64,000 nt of DNA from Lacrimispora sp. 210928-DFI.3.58 (GTDB taxonomy: Bacteria > Bacillota > Clostridia > Lachnospirales > Lachnospiraceae), in NCBI RefSeq assembly GCF_020554865.1, contig NZ_JAJCIC010000013.1, positions 1 to 64,000 of the forward strand, read 5' to 3'. The translations under genes and the position numbers were made by a program. Below the pieces are notes generated by a model, which searched no databases, had not been told where the DNA came from, and saw nothing but the letters and a program-made list of their open reading frames with translations. Of the stretch, positions 16,669 through 24,844 are shown in pieces (the stretch's first letter is position 1; each line of letters opens with the position of its first letter).

Positions 16669-18366
16669 ATGGAATACTCAGCAGTTAATACGATTTGGAT
16701 TTTATTGGGCGCAGCCCTTGTGTTTTTTATGCAGGCAGGCTTTGCCATGGTGGAAACGGGCTTTACAAGGGCAAAGAATGCGGGCAATATCATCATGAAA
16801 AACCTGATGGACTTTGCCATCGGCACACCGCTTTACTGGTTTACAGGCTTCGGGATCATGTTTGGAGGGTCAGGAGCACTGATCGGCGGCCTTGATCCCC
16901 TTGTCCGGGGTGATTACAGCGGGATCCTTCCCTCTGGCGTTCCCCTTCCGGCATTTCTGATCTTCCAGACCGTTTTCTGTGCAACAGCAGCCACCATTGT
17001 ATCCGGAGCTATGGCAGAGAGAACAAAATTTATCTCTTACTGCATTTACAGTGCGGTTATCAGCGCAGTGGTCTATCCGATCTCCGGGCACTGGATCTGG
17101 GGCGGCGGCTGGCTGGCTCAGATGGGCTTCCATGATTTTGCAGGCTCTACAGCTGTTCATATGTGCGGCGGCGTGGCAGCCCTCATAGGAGCAAAGATCT
17201 TAGGGCCCCGTATCGGAAAGTATGACAAGGACGGCAATCCAAAGGCAATCTTAGGACACAGTCTGACACTGGGAGCTCTGGGTGTATTTATTCTCTGGTT
17301 CTGCTGGTTTGGTTTTAATGGCTGCTCCACCGTTGCCATGGACAGCGATGAGGTGATCTATTCCGCAGGCAATATTTTTGTAACAACCAATCTGGCTGCA
17401 GCAGTAGCTACAGTGGCAACTATGATCATCACATGGATCCGTTACAAAAAGCCGGATATTTCCATGACCTTAAATGGATCCCTGGCAGGACTGGTGGCGA
17501 TCACGGCCGGCTGTGATGTGGTGAGCCCTGTGGGAGCATTTTTCATCGGACTGATCGCAGCGTTTATCGTTGTATTTGGAATTGAGTTTATTGACAAGGT
17601 TTGTAAGATCGATGACCCTGTAGGCGCTGTGGGCGTACACTGCCTGTGCGGTGCCGGAGGAACTCTCTTAACAGGCGTGTTTGCACTGGATGGCGGCCTT
17701 GTATACGGCGGCGGTCTCCATATGCTGGGAGTGCAGTTTGTTGGTGTGATCGCTGTGATCGCATGGGTGACATTTACAATGGTGATCACATTTAACGTAT
17801 TAAAGAACACGATCGGATTGAGGGCCAGCGTGGAGGAGGAGACAAAGGGCTTAGATGTGACAGAGCATAACCTGGCAAGCTCCTATGCGGATTTCATGCC
17901 GGTTGTGTTCATGGGCAAGGGAGAAATGGCAGCTCCTGCAGCTGGTGTTTCTGTTGAGAAGGCTGTGACGGTGGAGCATTTCCCATCTGCAAAGCCAGTA
18001 TCAAAGGAGGCAAAGCTCACAAAGGTGGTAATGGTATTCAACCAGGCCAGGTTTGTGGCGCTGAAAGATGCTCTCACAGAGCTGGGCGTTACCGGAATGA
18101 CGATCACACAGGTAATGGGCTGCGGCACCCAGAAGGGCCACAGCAACTTCTACCGCGGCGTCAAGGTGGAGGAGGTTGCCCTTCTTCCGAAGATCAAGCT
18201 GGAGGTCGTAGTGAGCAAGGTTCCCGTGGAGGACGTGATCGAAACCGCAAAGAAGGCGCTCTATACAGGAAATATCGGCGATGGCAAGATCTTTGTGTAT
18301 GATGTGGAAAATGTGGTGAAGGTACGCACCGGGGAGCAGGGCTTTGACGCGCTCCAGGGTGAGTAA
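16669..18366 (+). CDS. amt: Ammonium transporter fused to a PII domain
   Basis: Residues 1 to about 400 are an Amt/MEP ammonium channel with about 11 membrane segments (ETGFTRAKNAGN, and AGSTAVHMCGG with a pore histidine). After a linker, residues from about 449 form a GlnB/GlnK-type PII protein (KLTKVVMVFNQARFVALKDAL), including the T-loop QKGHSNFYRGV with Y495, the residue that is uridylylated in many PII proteins. Normally amt and glnK are separate genes and PII plugs the channel from inside; here both are one chain. The total is 565 residues. AAAGGAGG precedes the ATG. A terminator follows. Confidence 0.95.
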   Translation: MEYSAVNTIWILLGAALVFFMQAGFAMVETGFTRAKNAGNIIMKNLMDFAIGTPLYWFTGFGIMFGGSGALIGGLDPLVRGDYSGILPSGVPLPAFLIFQTVFCATAATIVSGAMAERTKFISYCIYSAVISAVVYPISGHWIWGGGWLAQMGFHDFAGSTAVHMCGGVAALIGAKILGPRIGKYDKDGNPKAILGHSLTLGALGVFILWFCWFGFNGCSTVAMDSDEVIYSAGNIFVTTNLAAAVATVATMIITWIRYKKPDISMTLNGSLAGLVAITAGCDVVSPVGAFFIGLIAAFIVVFGIEFIDKVCKIDDPVGAVGVHCLCGAGGTLLTGVFALDGGLVYGGGLHMLGVQFVGVIAVIAWVTFTMVITFNVLKNTIGLRASVEEETKGLDVTEHNLASSYADFMPVVFMGKGEMAAPAAGVSVEKAVTVEHFPSAKPVSKEAKLTKVVMVFNQARFVALKDALTELGVTGMTITQVMGCGTQKGHSNFYRGVKVEEVALLPKIKLEVVVSKVPVEDVIETAKKALYTGNIGDGKIFVYDVENVVKVRTGEQGFDALQGE

Positions 18367-18395
18367 GAGACAGGAAGAAAACACGGATAGAATGG

Positions 18396-18434
18396 CACCA
18401 GTGATCATGTAAAGCATGGTTGCTGGTGTTTTTT
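18396..18434 (+). terminator. Terminator after amt
   Basis: CACCAG (18396-18401) pairs with CTGGTG (18423-18428), with an inner CATG/CATG stem, followed by six T. This is a standard intrinsic terminator. Confidence 0.85.
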
Positions 18435-18566
18435 CGTCATATAGTTATAGAAAGTTCTTATACAAATGGATCTGTGATGTAAGAAATTATTACTGGAAAA
18501 GTAAGATATGTATGCAGATTCCATGGTAGACTAAAAACAGATATGGGAAGAAGGGGGAGAGAAAGA

Positions 18567-20009
18567 GTGGTAAAGGTAAAAATGATCAGCGTCCTGCTCA
18601 TTCTGGCAGTCTTGTCCGGCTGCAGCCAGGCAGGTGTGGAACATTCATTAGAGCAGGCAGAGCAGGGGACGTTGGCCGGTCAAAGCTCCATAGGGCTTAC
18701 AGACAGTGAAGCAGCAGACATACCGGCGATCCCGGAGGGGGTAGGAGCTGGCGGGGCCGTATCAGAGGATGGACTGACCGGGATGGATGAAAGACCGGAA
18801 GCGGAAAGCGCTTCTGAATGGTATGGCAGGTATTTCCGAAAGGGTGATTTTTCATGGCAGATGGAGATTTATCCGGAGGGAGCCTTTGAGAGGGATAAGC
18901 TTTCTATGGAGGTTTGGGAGAAGGAGCAGGACGGCTTTCACAGAGTTCACAAATTGTCTGTTCCATATGAGCCAGAGGTATCGGAATATGAGAGCCTGGA
19001 AATGGATGACGATGGTTCCGTAAGCGCCCTGCCCGTCTTTTCCATCAGGCTTCAGGAGGATGGTTCGGTCCTGCTTTCAGGACGGCCGGTATCCGAAGGG
19101 ATCTATTATCCGATGAAATCACTCCTTAAGCCCAAAGTATTTACAAAGCCTCTGTATGAGAGCAGCCTTCAGGGGATGGACAGGGAGGAACTGAGATTGC
19201 TGCGGAATCAGTTTTATGCAGTTTACGGTTATCCCTTTGGAGCAGAGGACTTAAGGGAGTATTTTGAAAGCCAGCCATGGTATGAGAGGAAAGCAACATA
19301 CGAGGTGCGGGCAGAGGCAGGCCGGGAGATTGATTTCCATGATGGGGTATTTAACGGGCTGGAAAAGAGGAATATTGAGGCTTTAAAGGCTGCAGAGGAA
19401 GGATATGACGAGGAACGCTTAAGCACCTGGAGAGCAGTCTGGAAAGAGCTTCCACTGGCTCCTTATATGCAGTTCCTTTCGGAGAATATGGAAGAACTAT
19501 CGGTGGACCTTCAGGCCGGGGAGAGCGGCGCAGAGGATAAGGGAATATATTATGAAGTGCAGGGCAGGATCTGCCTGCCAGTTACCCTTGAGCCAGCAGA
19601 GATAGAAGCACTTAAAAATGGAGCTGCCATTGAAGTGTGCCTGAATGAGCTGACAGGGGAAACGGGCATTCTGAAAGGAACGGAGGAAGAGGGCGCTTAT
19701 CTTCTTTCTTATGATGCTGACGGACAGGAAATTTCGGGAGAATGCTATGGATCCTATCATTATGAAAATGATTGCTACACTATCTGGGAAAATAGTGCCG
19801 ATACCATCTTTAAACCGGTATATGAGGGCCCGATATATGTATTAAAGGGTGCAAGGACAGAATGGTATCAGTATTTCGGCCTGACAGAAGGAGAAGGAAT
19901 AGCCGCTTCCCAGGAATTGACCTTTGATAAAGATACTTCTTACTGGGGGAATGTTCCGGATTTTGACGAGAAGGGATATCTTAGGGCACTTTATTTTTAC
20001 GGAGATTAA
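18567..20009 (+). CDS. Lipoprotein with a YARHG domain
   Basis: The N-terminus VKMISVLLILAVLSGCSQ is a lipoprotein signal with lipobox LSGC, so the protein should be anchored outside the membrane. The GTG at 18567 is chosen because GGGGGAG lies 7 bases upstream. The middle holds REELRLLRNQFYAVYGYPF followed by a tryptophan/tyrosine-rich stretch, which matches the YARHG domain, an extracellular module of unknown role in Firmicutes. It is 480 residues long, acidic, with no catalytic motif that I recognise. It follows the amt terminator by about 130 bases and precedes a zinc-ribbon gene by 30 bases. Confidence 0.8.
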   Translation: MVKVKMISVLLILAVLSGCSQAGVEHSLEQAEQGTLAGQSSIGLTDSEAADIPAIPEGVGAGGAVSEDGLTGMDERPEAESASEWYGRYFRKGDFSWQMEIYPEGAFERDKLSMEVWEKEQDGFHRVHKLSVPYEPEVSEYESLEMDDDGSVSALPVFSIRLQEDGSVLLSGRPVSEGIYYPMKSLLKPKVFTKPLYESSLQGMDREELRLLRNQFYAVYGYPFGAEDLREYFESQPWYERKATYEVRAEAGREIDFHDGVFNGLEKRNIEALKAAEEGYDEERLSTWRAVWKELPLAPYMQFLSENMEELSVDLQAGESGAEDKGIYYEVQGRICLPVTLEPAEIEALKNGAAIEVCLNELTGETGILKGTEEEGAYLLSYDADGQEISGECYGSYHYENDCYTIWENSADTIFKPVYEGPIYVLKGARTEWYQYFGLTEGEGIAASQELTFDKDTSYWGNVPDFDEKGYLRALYFYGD

Positions 20010-20039
20010 CGGGATATAAGGAGAAATCAGGAGGTTTTT

Positions 20040-20381
20040 ATGGATGCATGTCCTTATTGCGGATGTGAGAAATATACGATTGAAACATTTAATCAGGTGG
20101 AAATGAAAAAATGCCAGAGCTGCGGGGCATTTTTTGAGGATGTGGGCAGGGAATTTCCTTATGAGTCCTTTGTACCTGTGTGCGAACGTGATGCAAATGG
20201 AGAATATCCATTCTGCCCGAAATGCGGGTACAAAAAAATCAAATATCTATCAATGGATGAGTTGATGGTAAGAGGCAGTCTGGCTGCTTCATTATTGGCA
20301 GGAGAGCCTTATGAGAGGTATTCTTTTTTGCGCGGAAGGTATGAATGCCTGAATCCCCAATGCCGTTACAGGTGGAATTAA
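20040..20381 (+). CDS. Zinc-ribbon protein of unknown function
   Basis: This 113-residue soluble protein has four cysteine pairs: CPYCGC at the start, CQSCG, CPKCG in the middle and CLNPQC near the end. They could bind two zinc ions as two ribbons. AGGAGG lies just upstream of the ATG, and it is 30 bases after the lipoprotein gene, so the two may be one operon. Nothing links it to a known pathway. Confidence 0.75.
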   Translation: MDACPYCGCEKYTIETFNQVEMKKCQSCGAFFEDVGREFPYESFVPVCERDANGEYPFCPKCGYKKIKYLSMDELMVRGSLAASLLAGEPYERYSFLRGRYECLNPQCRYRWN

Positions 20382-20607
20382 ATGTGTGATAGATCAGGAG
20401 AAAAGGAAAGGGAGACGAGGCGTTTGAAGAAAGAAATCCGATATTTGACTGGCCTGCCGGCAGCAGGACTTTTTCTTTCCTCCTGCGGGAAGACCGCTGC
20501 AGAGCCGGAAGCAGCGTTACCGGAGCTTCCGGAAATCACAGCGGATCATCACCCTGTACCACGATCATACAGCGGAAGAAGGTTCCTCTGCCCATTTCCT
20601 GCACTGA
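20382..20607 (+). pseudogene. Possible frameshifted short lipoprotein remnant
   Basis: An ORF opening at 20382 (ATG directly after the previous stop) or at TTG 20424 codes for YLTGLPAAGLFLSSCGKTAA, a lipoprotein signal with lipobox LSSC. Its frame stays open to 20804, but beyond about 20540 it runs antisense to DUF3795 and turns into arginine/proline-rich, non-protein-like sequence. Moving to the +1 frame near 20545 gives RIITLYHDHTAEEGSSAHF and a stop at 20605-20607, which looks more natural. It may be a decayed gene or a sequencing slip. Low certainty. Confidence 0.35.
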
Positions 20608-20837
20608 GCGATCTTTGGACCAGGGTCAAAGCCCTGGTCCTTTCCCATGCCGGAAAGAACTTCACAGGGAAAATCAGGACACAGTCCGCAGTGGTCCAGT
20701 CCGCGTCCCTCGCAGCAGGACTTTACCGGGCATTTGCCGCCCCAGAAGGGCTTTTCCATGTGAAGGCAGCCCCTGCAGCCCACAGCCTCTTTTCTGGTAC
20801 ATGAATTGCAGCATACGCCGCATCTTGATTCAAACAT
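20565..20837 (-). CDS. DUF3795 domain protein
   Basis: The 90-residue minus-strand protein starts MFESRCGVCCNSCTRKE and has CRGCLHMEK, CPVKSCCEGRGLDHCGLCPDFPCEVL and a final cysteine. This is the dense Cys pattern of DUF3795, presumed to bind a metal; the function is unknown. AGGAGGAT lies upstream of the ATG at 20837. It is downstream of, and on the same strand as, the HxlR-sigma fusion, with a 113-base gap that contains a 9-base dyad spanning its translation start. Confidence 0.8.
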   Translation of the reverse strand: MFESRCGVCCNSCTRKEAVGCRGCLHMEKPFWGGKCPVKSCCEGRGLDHCGLCPDFPCEVLSGMGKDQGFDPGPKIAQCRKWAEEPSSAV

Positions 20838-20915
20838 ACGATCATCCTCCTAATGTTTTTTTAGCTGCGTCCCACAGCGTTTGCTCTGGGCGCTTCTGTT
20901 TATATAGATGATCGT
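20838..20915 (-). promoter_or_regulatory. Dyad around the DUF3795 leader
   Basis: ACGATCATC (20838-20846) and GATGATCGT (20907-20915) are perfect complements and enclose a GC-rich hairpin. On the minus strand the inner arm covers the spacer between the AGGAGG ribosome site and the ATG. It could be a leader fold or, if the -10 is TATATA at 20901-20906, a protein-binding dyad. Confidence 0.4.
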
Positions 20916-20950
20916 TTTTATTAGAAGTCACGGGTCAGGGGAAATTATTG

Positions 20951-22132
20951 TTACTGCCCACCGTTGGAAAATAGCGTTATCACATTGTCAAACCATTCCT
21001 GGGGAGGTCTTTTATCCGGCATGCTGCGGTAAAAGTGGAGGAGCCTGCTTCTGGTATCCGGGTCAAAGATGTAGCCCTTTTCGCGGAATTCCAGAGGGGC
21101 AAACTGCTGCTTCAGCTGCTTTTGAATGTGGTTCCTGTCTTCCATAAAGCGGATCCAGGCCTGGCAGCGGCAGGGATTTTCGATATCCAGAAAGCTGCAA
21201 TGGCCCTTGAAAAAGGAATCCAGGTTCATGCGGGCCCGATAGAGAAGTCCCTTTGCAGCCTGAGGGGTGATCTCAAGGGAAAGGGCGGCTTCCGCTGCGG
21301 AAAGCCCGAACATATCCACCAACGAAAATACGATCCGCTGCTCCAATGTCAGTTTCCGCGCCATGGCGAGAAAGCAGCCGTCGCGCAGCTTCTTTACCTC
21401 CTCAGAAGCCTCCAGCTCAGCGGCAGGAGAGGGGAGAACTTCGGTCAGCAGAGTACCGTCCCGCTCCAGGGCCTCCAAATCATCGGAAAATTCCAGCTTC
21501 AGCCTGCCTTCCTTCCGGCATTTCATGCGGAAGCAGTTGATGCAGATGGTGCGCAGCCAGTAGCGGACAGAGCCAGGCTCCTTCAGCTCTGTAATATGCT
21601 CCCAGGCCTTCAGCCAAGTCTCCTGGGCCAGATCCTCTGCATCCTGTGGATGGCAGGTAAGCCTTAGGGCCAGGTTATATACGTAGGAACCATGGGCCTT
21701 TAGTGAAGCTGTCAGAAGAGAGTGTGAGCTTGAGGCGCTGCTGCACGGGCTGGCCTGTACGGATCCGGAAGCTGTCTGGCAGCAGGGACTTTGTTGGAAG
21801 AAGGTTTCCTCCTGTTCCTCCATATACGTTCTCCCCCAGCTGCACATGGCATCCAGCACAGGGATCAGCGTCCTTCCTCTGTCTGTGAGAGAGTATTCCG
21901 TCTTTGGGGGCACCACAGGGTATACTCTGCGGGAAATGAGTTTATCCTGCTCCAGCTCTCTGAGCTGCTGGGTAAGCATTTTAGCAGTTGCCTTTGGAAC
22001 CAGCTTTTGGAGCTGGCTGAAGCGGAGTGTCTGCTCCTTCAAATGCCAGAGGATCAGCGGTTTATATTTTCCTCCCATGAGATGGAGAGTTGCCTCCACA
22101 GGGCAGGAGTAAGGCGCATTTGCAGTTCTCAT
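20951..22132 (-). CDS. HxlR-type regulator fused to an ECF sigma factor
   Basis: One 393-residue chain holds two transcription modules. Residues 1-110 are an HxlR winged helix: C10, PVEATLHLMGGKYKPLILWH, then the recognition helix and wing SRRVYPVVPPKTEYSLTDRG. A Ser/Cys-rich linker spans 115-138. Residues 139-210 are sigma region 2 (DAEDLAQETWLKAWEHI), and about 250-308 are region 4 (LTLEQRIVFSLVDMFGLS ... GLLYRARMNLDSF). The tail has HCSFLDIENPCRCQAW, which could bind zinc. AAGGAG precedes the ATG. HxlR proteins usually sense redox or electrophile stress through the N-terminal Cys, so a sensor-sigma fusion is the inference. No anti-sigma gene is adjacent. Confidence 0.85.
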   Translation of the reverse strand: MRTANAPYSCPVEATLHLMGGKYKPLILWHLKEQTLRFSQLQKLVPKATAKMLTQQLRELEQDKLISRRVYPVVPPKTEYSLTDRGRTLIPVLDAMCSWGRTYMEEQEETFFQQSPCCQTASGSVQASPCSSASSSHSLLTASLKAHGSYVYNLALRLTCHPQDAEDLAQETWLKAWEHITELKEPGSVRYWLRTICINCFRMKCRKEGRLKLEFSDDLEALERDGTLLTEVLPSPAAELEASEEVKKLRDGCFLAMARKLTLEQRIVFSLVDMFGLSAAEAALSLEITPQAAKGLLYRARMNLDSFFKGHCSFLDIENPCRCQAWIRFMEDRNHIQKQLKQQFAPLEFREKGYIFDPDTRSRLLHFYRSMPDKRPPQEWFDNVITLFSNGGQ

Positions 22133-22341
22133 AGGGTACTCCTTTCATTTCTTTTAGATACTTACTTTCTGAAGAAATACTATATATCTTTTAAGTGTAT
22201 TCTTGCGAAAAATAAATGGGACGGTAAGATTATAACACAGGCTGTTTTGAATGAAAACCATCGATGGAGCAACGATTATTTAAATGTTATGACAATTTTC
22301 TTAAGATGGCTCTTAAGATACCGCTTTCACGAAAACCACAC

Positions 22342-22369
22342 TTGAATTTCACGTTATTTCCTGTATAAT
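22342..22369 (+). promoter_or_regulatory. Promoter for the DUF368 gene
   Basis: TTGAAT (22342-22347) and TATAAT (22364-22369) are 16 bases apart. The region 22133-22341 otherwise holds AT-rich sequence shared with the divergent HxlR-sigma gene; I see no second gene there. Confidence 0.72.
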
Positions 22370-22373
22370 GTTC

Positions 22374-22404
22374 AGAGGAACATGCCATAAATACATGTTC
22401 CTCT
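22374..22404 (+). promoter_or_regulatory. 11-bp inverted repeat at the DUF368 transcription start
   Basis: AGAGGAACATG (22374-22384) and CATGTTCCTCT (22394-22404) are perfect complements with a 9-base spacer, immediately downstream of the -10. It ends right before the AAGGAGG ribosome site, so it may be an operator or a leader hairpin affecting translation. Confidence 0.6.
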
Positions 22405-22418
22405 AAGGAGGATTATAC

Positions 22419-23294
22419 ATGCTTTTAAATGCAATCAGAGGCTTCTGCATGGCGCTGGCAGACAGCGTTCCGGGAGTATCCGGGGGAACGATCGCGTTTC
22501 TTTTGGGATTTTACGATGAATTTATTAACTCCCTCAATGATCTGATGGGAAGAGACAACCGCAGGCGCAGAGCCGCTATTTTCTTTTTGATCAAGCTGGG
22601 GATCGGATGGGTGATCGGCTTTTCCATGTCAGTCATTGTTTTGTCCAGCTTGTTCCAGGTCCACATCTATGAGATCAGCTCCGTATTTATGGGGCTTACC
22701 CTGTTTGCCATCCCCATGGTGATAAAGGAGGAAAAGCAGGTGATGGCGGGCCGCTATGGGAACCTGGTATTTACCCTGATCGGTACCCTTTTGGTATTCT
22801 GCATTTCCTACTTTAATCCTGCAGGAGGCCAGGGAATTAATGTTTCCGTAGAACATCTTTCCCTGGGAGTGGTGCTGTATGTGTTTTTTGCTGCCATGAT
22901 CGCTATCACGGCTATGGTGCTTCCCGGTATCTCCGGTTCCACCCTTCTTCTGATCTTTGGGCTCTATGTGCCTATATTGGGGGCTGTAAAGGAATTGATG
23001 CACCTGAATTTTAGCTATTTCCCGATCCTCGTTGTGTTTGGCCTGGGTGTGATAGCTGGTATTGTTGGGATCATCAAGCTCATCAAGATGTGTTTGGAGC
23101 GCTATCGTTCCCAGACGATCTATACCATTGTCGGCCTTATGATCGGTTCCCTCTATGCCATCGTCATGGGGCCAACTACGCTGGATGTGCCCCAGGCTCC
23201 TATGGGACTTAAAACCTTCCGCATTCTGTTTTTCCTGCTGGGAGGCCTGATACTGGCCGGGCTGGAGTTCTTAAAGGCAAGGCTGGAGAAGTAG
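22419..23294 (+). CDS. DUF368 membrane protein, PopT-like undecaprenyl phosphate translocase
   Basis: The N-terminus ALADSVPGVSGGTIAFLLGFYDEF and the repeat AMVLPGISGSTLLLIFGLY carry the two PGxSG loops typical of DUF368, in a protein of about 8 membrane helices. DUF368 members (PopT) were recently shown to return undecaprenyl phosphate, the lipid carrier of wall synthesis, to the inner leaflet. It is 291 residues long, with a perfect AAGGAGG upstream. A D,D-carboxypeptidase gene follows after 16 bases, which fits a wall role. Confidence 0.88.
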   Translation: MLLNAIRGFCMALADSVPGVSGGTIAFLLGFYDEFINSLNDLMGRDNRRRRAAIFFLIKLGIGWVIGFSMSVIVLSSLFQVHIYEISSVFMGLTLFAIPMVIKEEKQVMAGRYGNLVFTLIGTLLVFCISYFNPAGGQGINVSVEHLSLGVVLYVFFAAMIAITAMVLPGISGSTLLLIFGLYVPILGAVKELMHLNFSYFPILVVFGLGVIAGIVGIIKLIKMCLERYRSQTIYTIVGLMIGSLYAIVMGPTTLDVPQAPMGLKTFRILFFLLGGLILAGLEFLKARLEK

Positions 23295-23310
23295 ACAAGG
23301 GGAGGTACTT

Positions 23311-24831
23311 ATGAGGTGGTTGAAGCGTAGCAAACAGATTACCCGCCTGCTGTTGGCATCCATGGCAGTTTCCGTGCTGTCATCCTTTTCCGTGCTTGCA
23401 AGGCCGGATTGGCCTTCGGATACGGGGATCCAATCCGAGGCAGGAATTGTGATAGATATGGACTCCGGGACAGTGCTTTTTGGACAAAATATCCATGAGC
23501 AGAAGATCCCTGCCAGCATCACGAAGATTTTGACGGCCCTGGTGGTGATCGAGAACAGCTCCATGGAGGATATGGTGACATTTTCCCATGATGCTGTCTA
23601 CAATGTGGAGGAGGGCAGCGGCAATAAGCTGAACTTAGAGGAGGGGGATGTCCTGTCTGTGAGGGACTGTCTCTACGTTATGCTGCTCCAGTCCTCCAAC
23701 CAGGCTGCCAATGCCCTGGCGGAACACGTGGCCGGAAGCAGAGAGGCCTTTGCAGATAAGATGAACGAGAAGGCTCTGGAGATCGGCTGCAGGGAGAGCC
23801 ATTTTGCCAATCCCTCAGGCCTCAATGACGATACCCAGAGAACCTCGGCTTATGATATGGCATTGATCGCCAGGGCTGCTTATCAGAACGAACAGCTGCT
23901 GGAGATCAATTCCACCGTGAAAGCGAGCCTTCCGCCCACGATCAATAACCCGGAGGGAAGAACCTATTCCATGGAGCACCAGCTTCTGTCCACCGAGGAT
24001 CCTTCCGGGGAAAATTATTATCCGGATGCGATTGCCGGCAAGACCGGCTACACTTCCCAGGCAGGCCAGACCCTTGTCACCTATGCCCGCAGGGGAGACC
24101 GCGGAGAGATCGCCGTCACTTTAAAGAGTACGGATTTCACCCATTATTCTGACACAAAGACCATTCTGGATTTTGGCTTTGCCAGGTTTAAAAACGTATC
24201 AATCGCAGAAAATGAGACTGCCTGTGTGACGGGGGAGGAGCCCTTTGTGGCAGGCAGTGAAAGCTATGATCCCTCAGAGCTTTATCTGGAGGAGTCCGCT
24301 GTCATAACGATCCCGAACAATGCCGAGTTTTCCGATGCGGAGATGTCTCTGGAGGCGCTTCCCGAAAACCATCCAAAACAGGCAGTGGCAAAGCTTGTGT
24401 ATACTTACAATGAGAGACGGGTAGGAGAGGCCTGGCTTTTTACCACCCGTCCTGTGGAACCGGACGCGCTGGAGGCTGTTTCACCAGCAGGAGAGGCCAC
24501 TCCCTCACAGGCTGGTACGGGAGAGGCCTTACCAGGGGATGATCCTCCCGGCACAGATACCGGGGACAAGGGATACGGCTCCGGCTTCCAATTTCCTCCG
24601 GCTGTGTTCCTGTCTGCCTCACCGGCTGCCATAGCTGCAGCAGGCATTGGCGCAGCCGTTCTTCTCCTGGCAGCGGCAGGCTTCCTTCTCTACCGCCATC
24701 AGAGGAAAAGGGAGGAGGAGCTTAAGCGTATTCAGAGGGAAAAGCGGTTAAAGCGTCTGGCAGATATCGGCTGCTCAGAGGAAGAATTTGAACGCCTGCT
24801 CAACGAGCGCAGGCAGCGTCACCACGAGTAA
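23311..24831 (+). CDS. D-alanyl-D-alanine carboxypeptidase (S11, DacF-like)
   Basis: This is a penicillin-binding protein that removes the terminal D-Ala from peptidoglycan stem peptides. A signal peptide (about 1-30) is followed by the catalytic SITK at residues 69-72, the SSN motif in LQSSNQAANA and KTG in AGKTGYTSQAG. A PBP5-type C-terminal domain, a proline/glycine-rich linker, a membrane helix (AAGIGAAVLLLAAAGFLLY) and a basic cytoplasmic tail follow. The tail and linker make it 506 residues, longer than the usual 380-400. It lies 16 bases after the lipid carrier translocase gene, likely in one operon. Confidence 0.93.
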   Translation: MRWLKRSKQITRLLLASMAVSVLSSFSVLARPDWPSDTGIQSEAGIVIDMDSGTVLFGQNIHEQKIPASITKILTALVVIENSSMEDMVTFSHDAVYNVEEGSGNKLNLEEGDVLSVRDCLYVMLLQSSNQAANALAEHVAGSREAFADKMNEKALEIGCRESHFANPSGLNDDTQRTSAYDMALIARAAYQNEQLLEINSTVKASLPPTINNPEGRTYSMEHQLLSTEDPSGENYYPDAIAGKTGYTSQAGQTLVTYARRGDRGEIAVTLKSTDFTHYSDTKTILDFGFARFKNVSIAENETACVTGEEPFVAGSESYDPSELYLEESAVITIPNNAEFSDAEMSLEALPENHPKQAVAKLVYTYNERRVGEAWLFTTRPVEPDALEAVSPAGEATPSQAGTGEALPGDDPPGTDTGDKGYGSGFQFPPAVFLSASPAAIAAAGIGAAVLLLAAAGFLLYRHQRKREEELKRIQREKRLKRLADIGCSEEEFERLLNERRQRHHE

Positions 24832-24844
24832 ACGGGAGGGCGTT

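Noticed and set aside
20608..20804. Rest of the plus-strand ORF opposite DUF3795
   Set aside because: Its composition is that of an antisense shadow, while the minus strand encodes a recognisable Cys-rich family with a good ribosome site.
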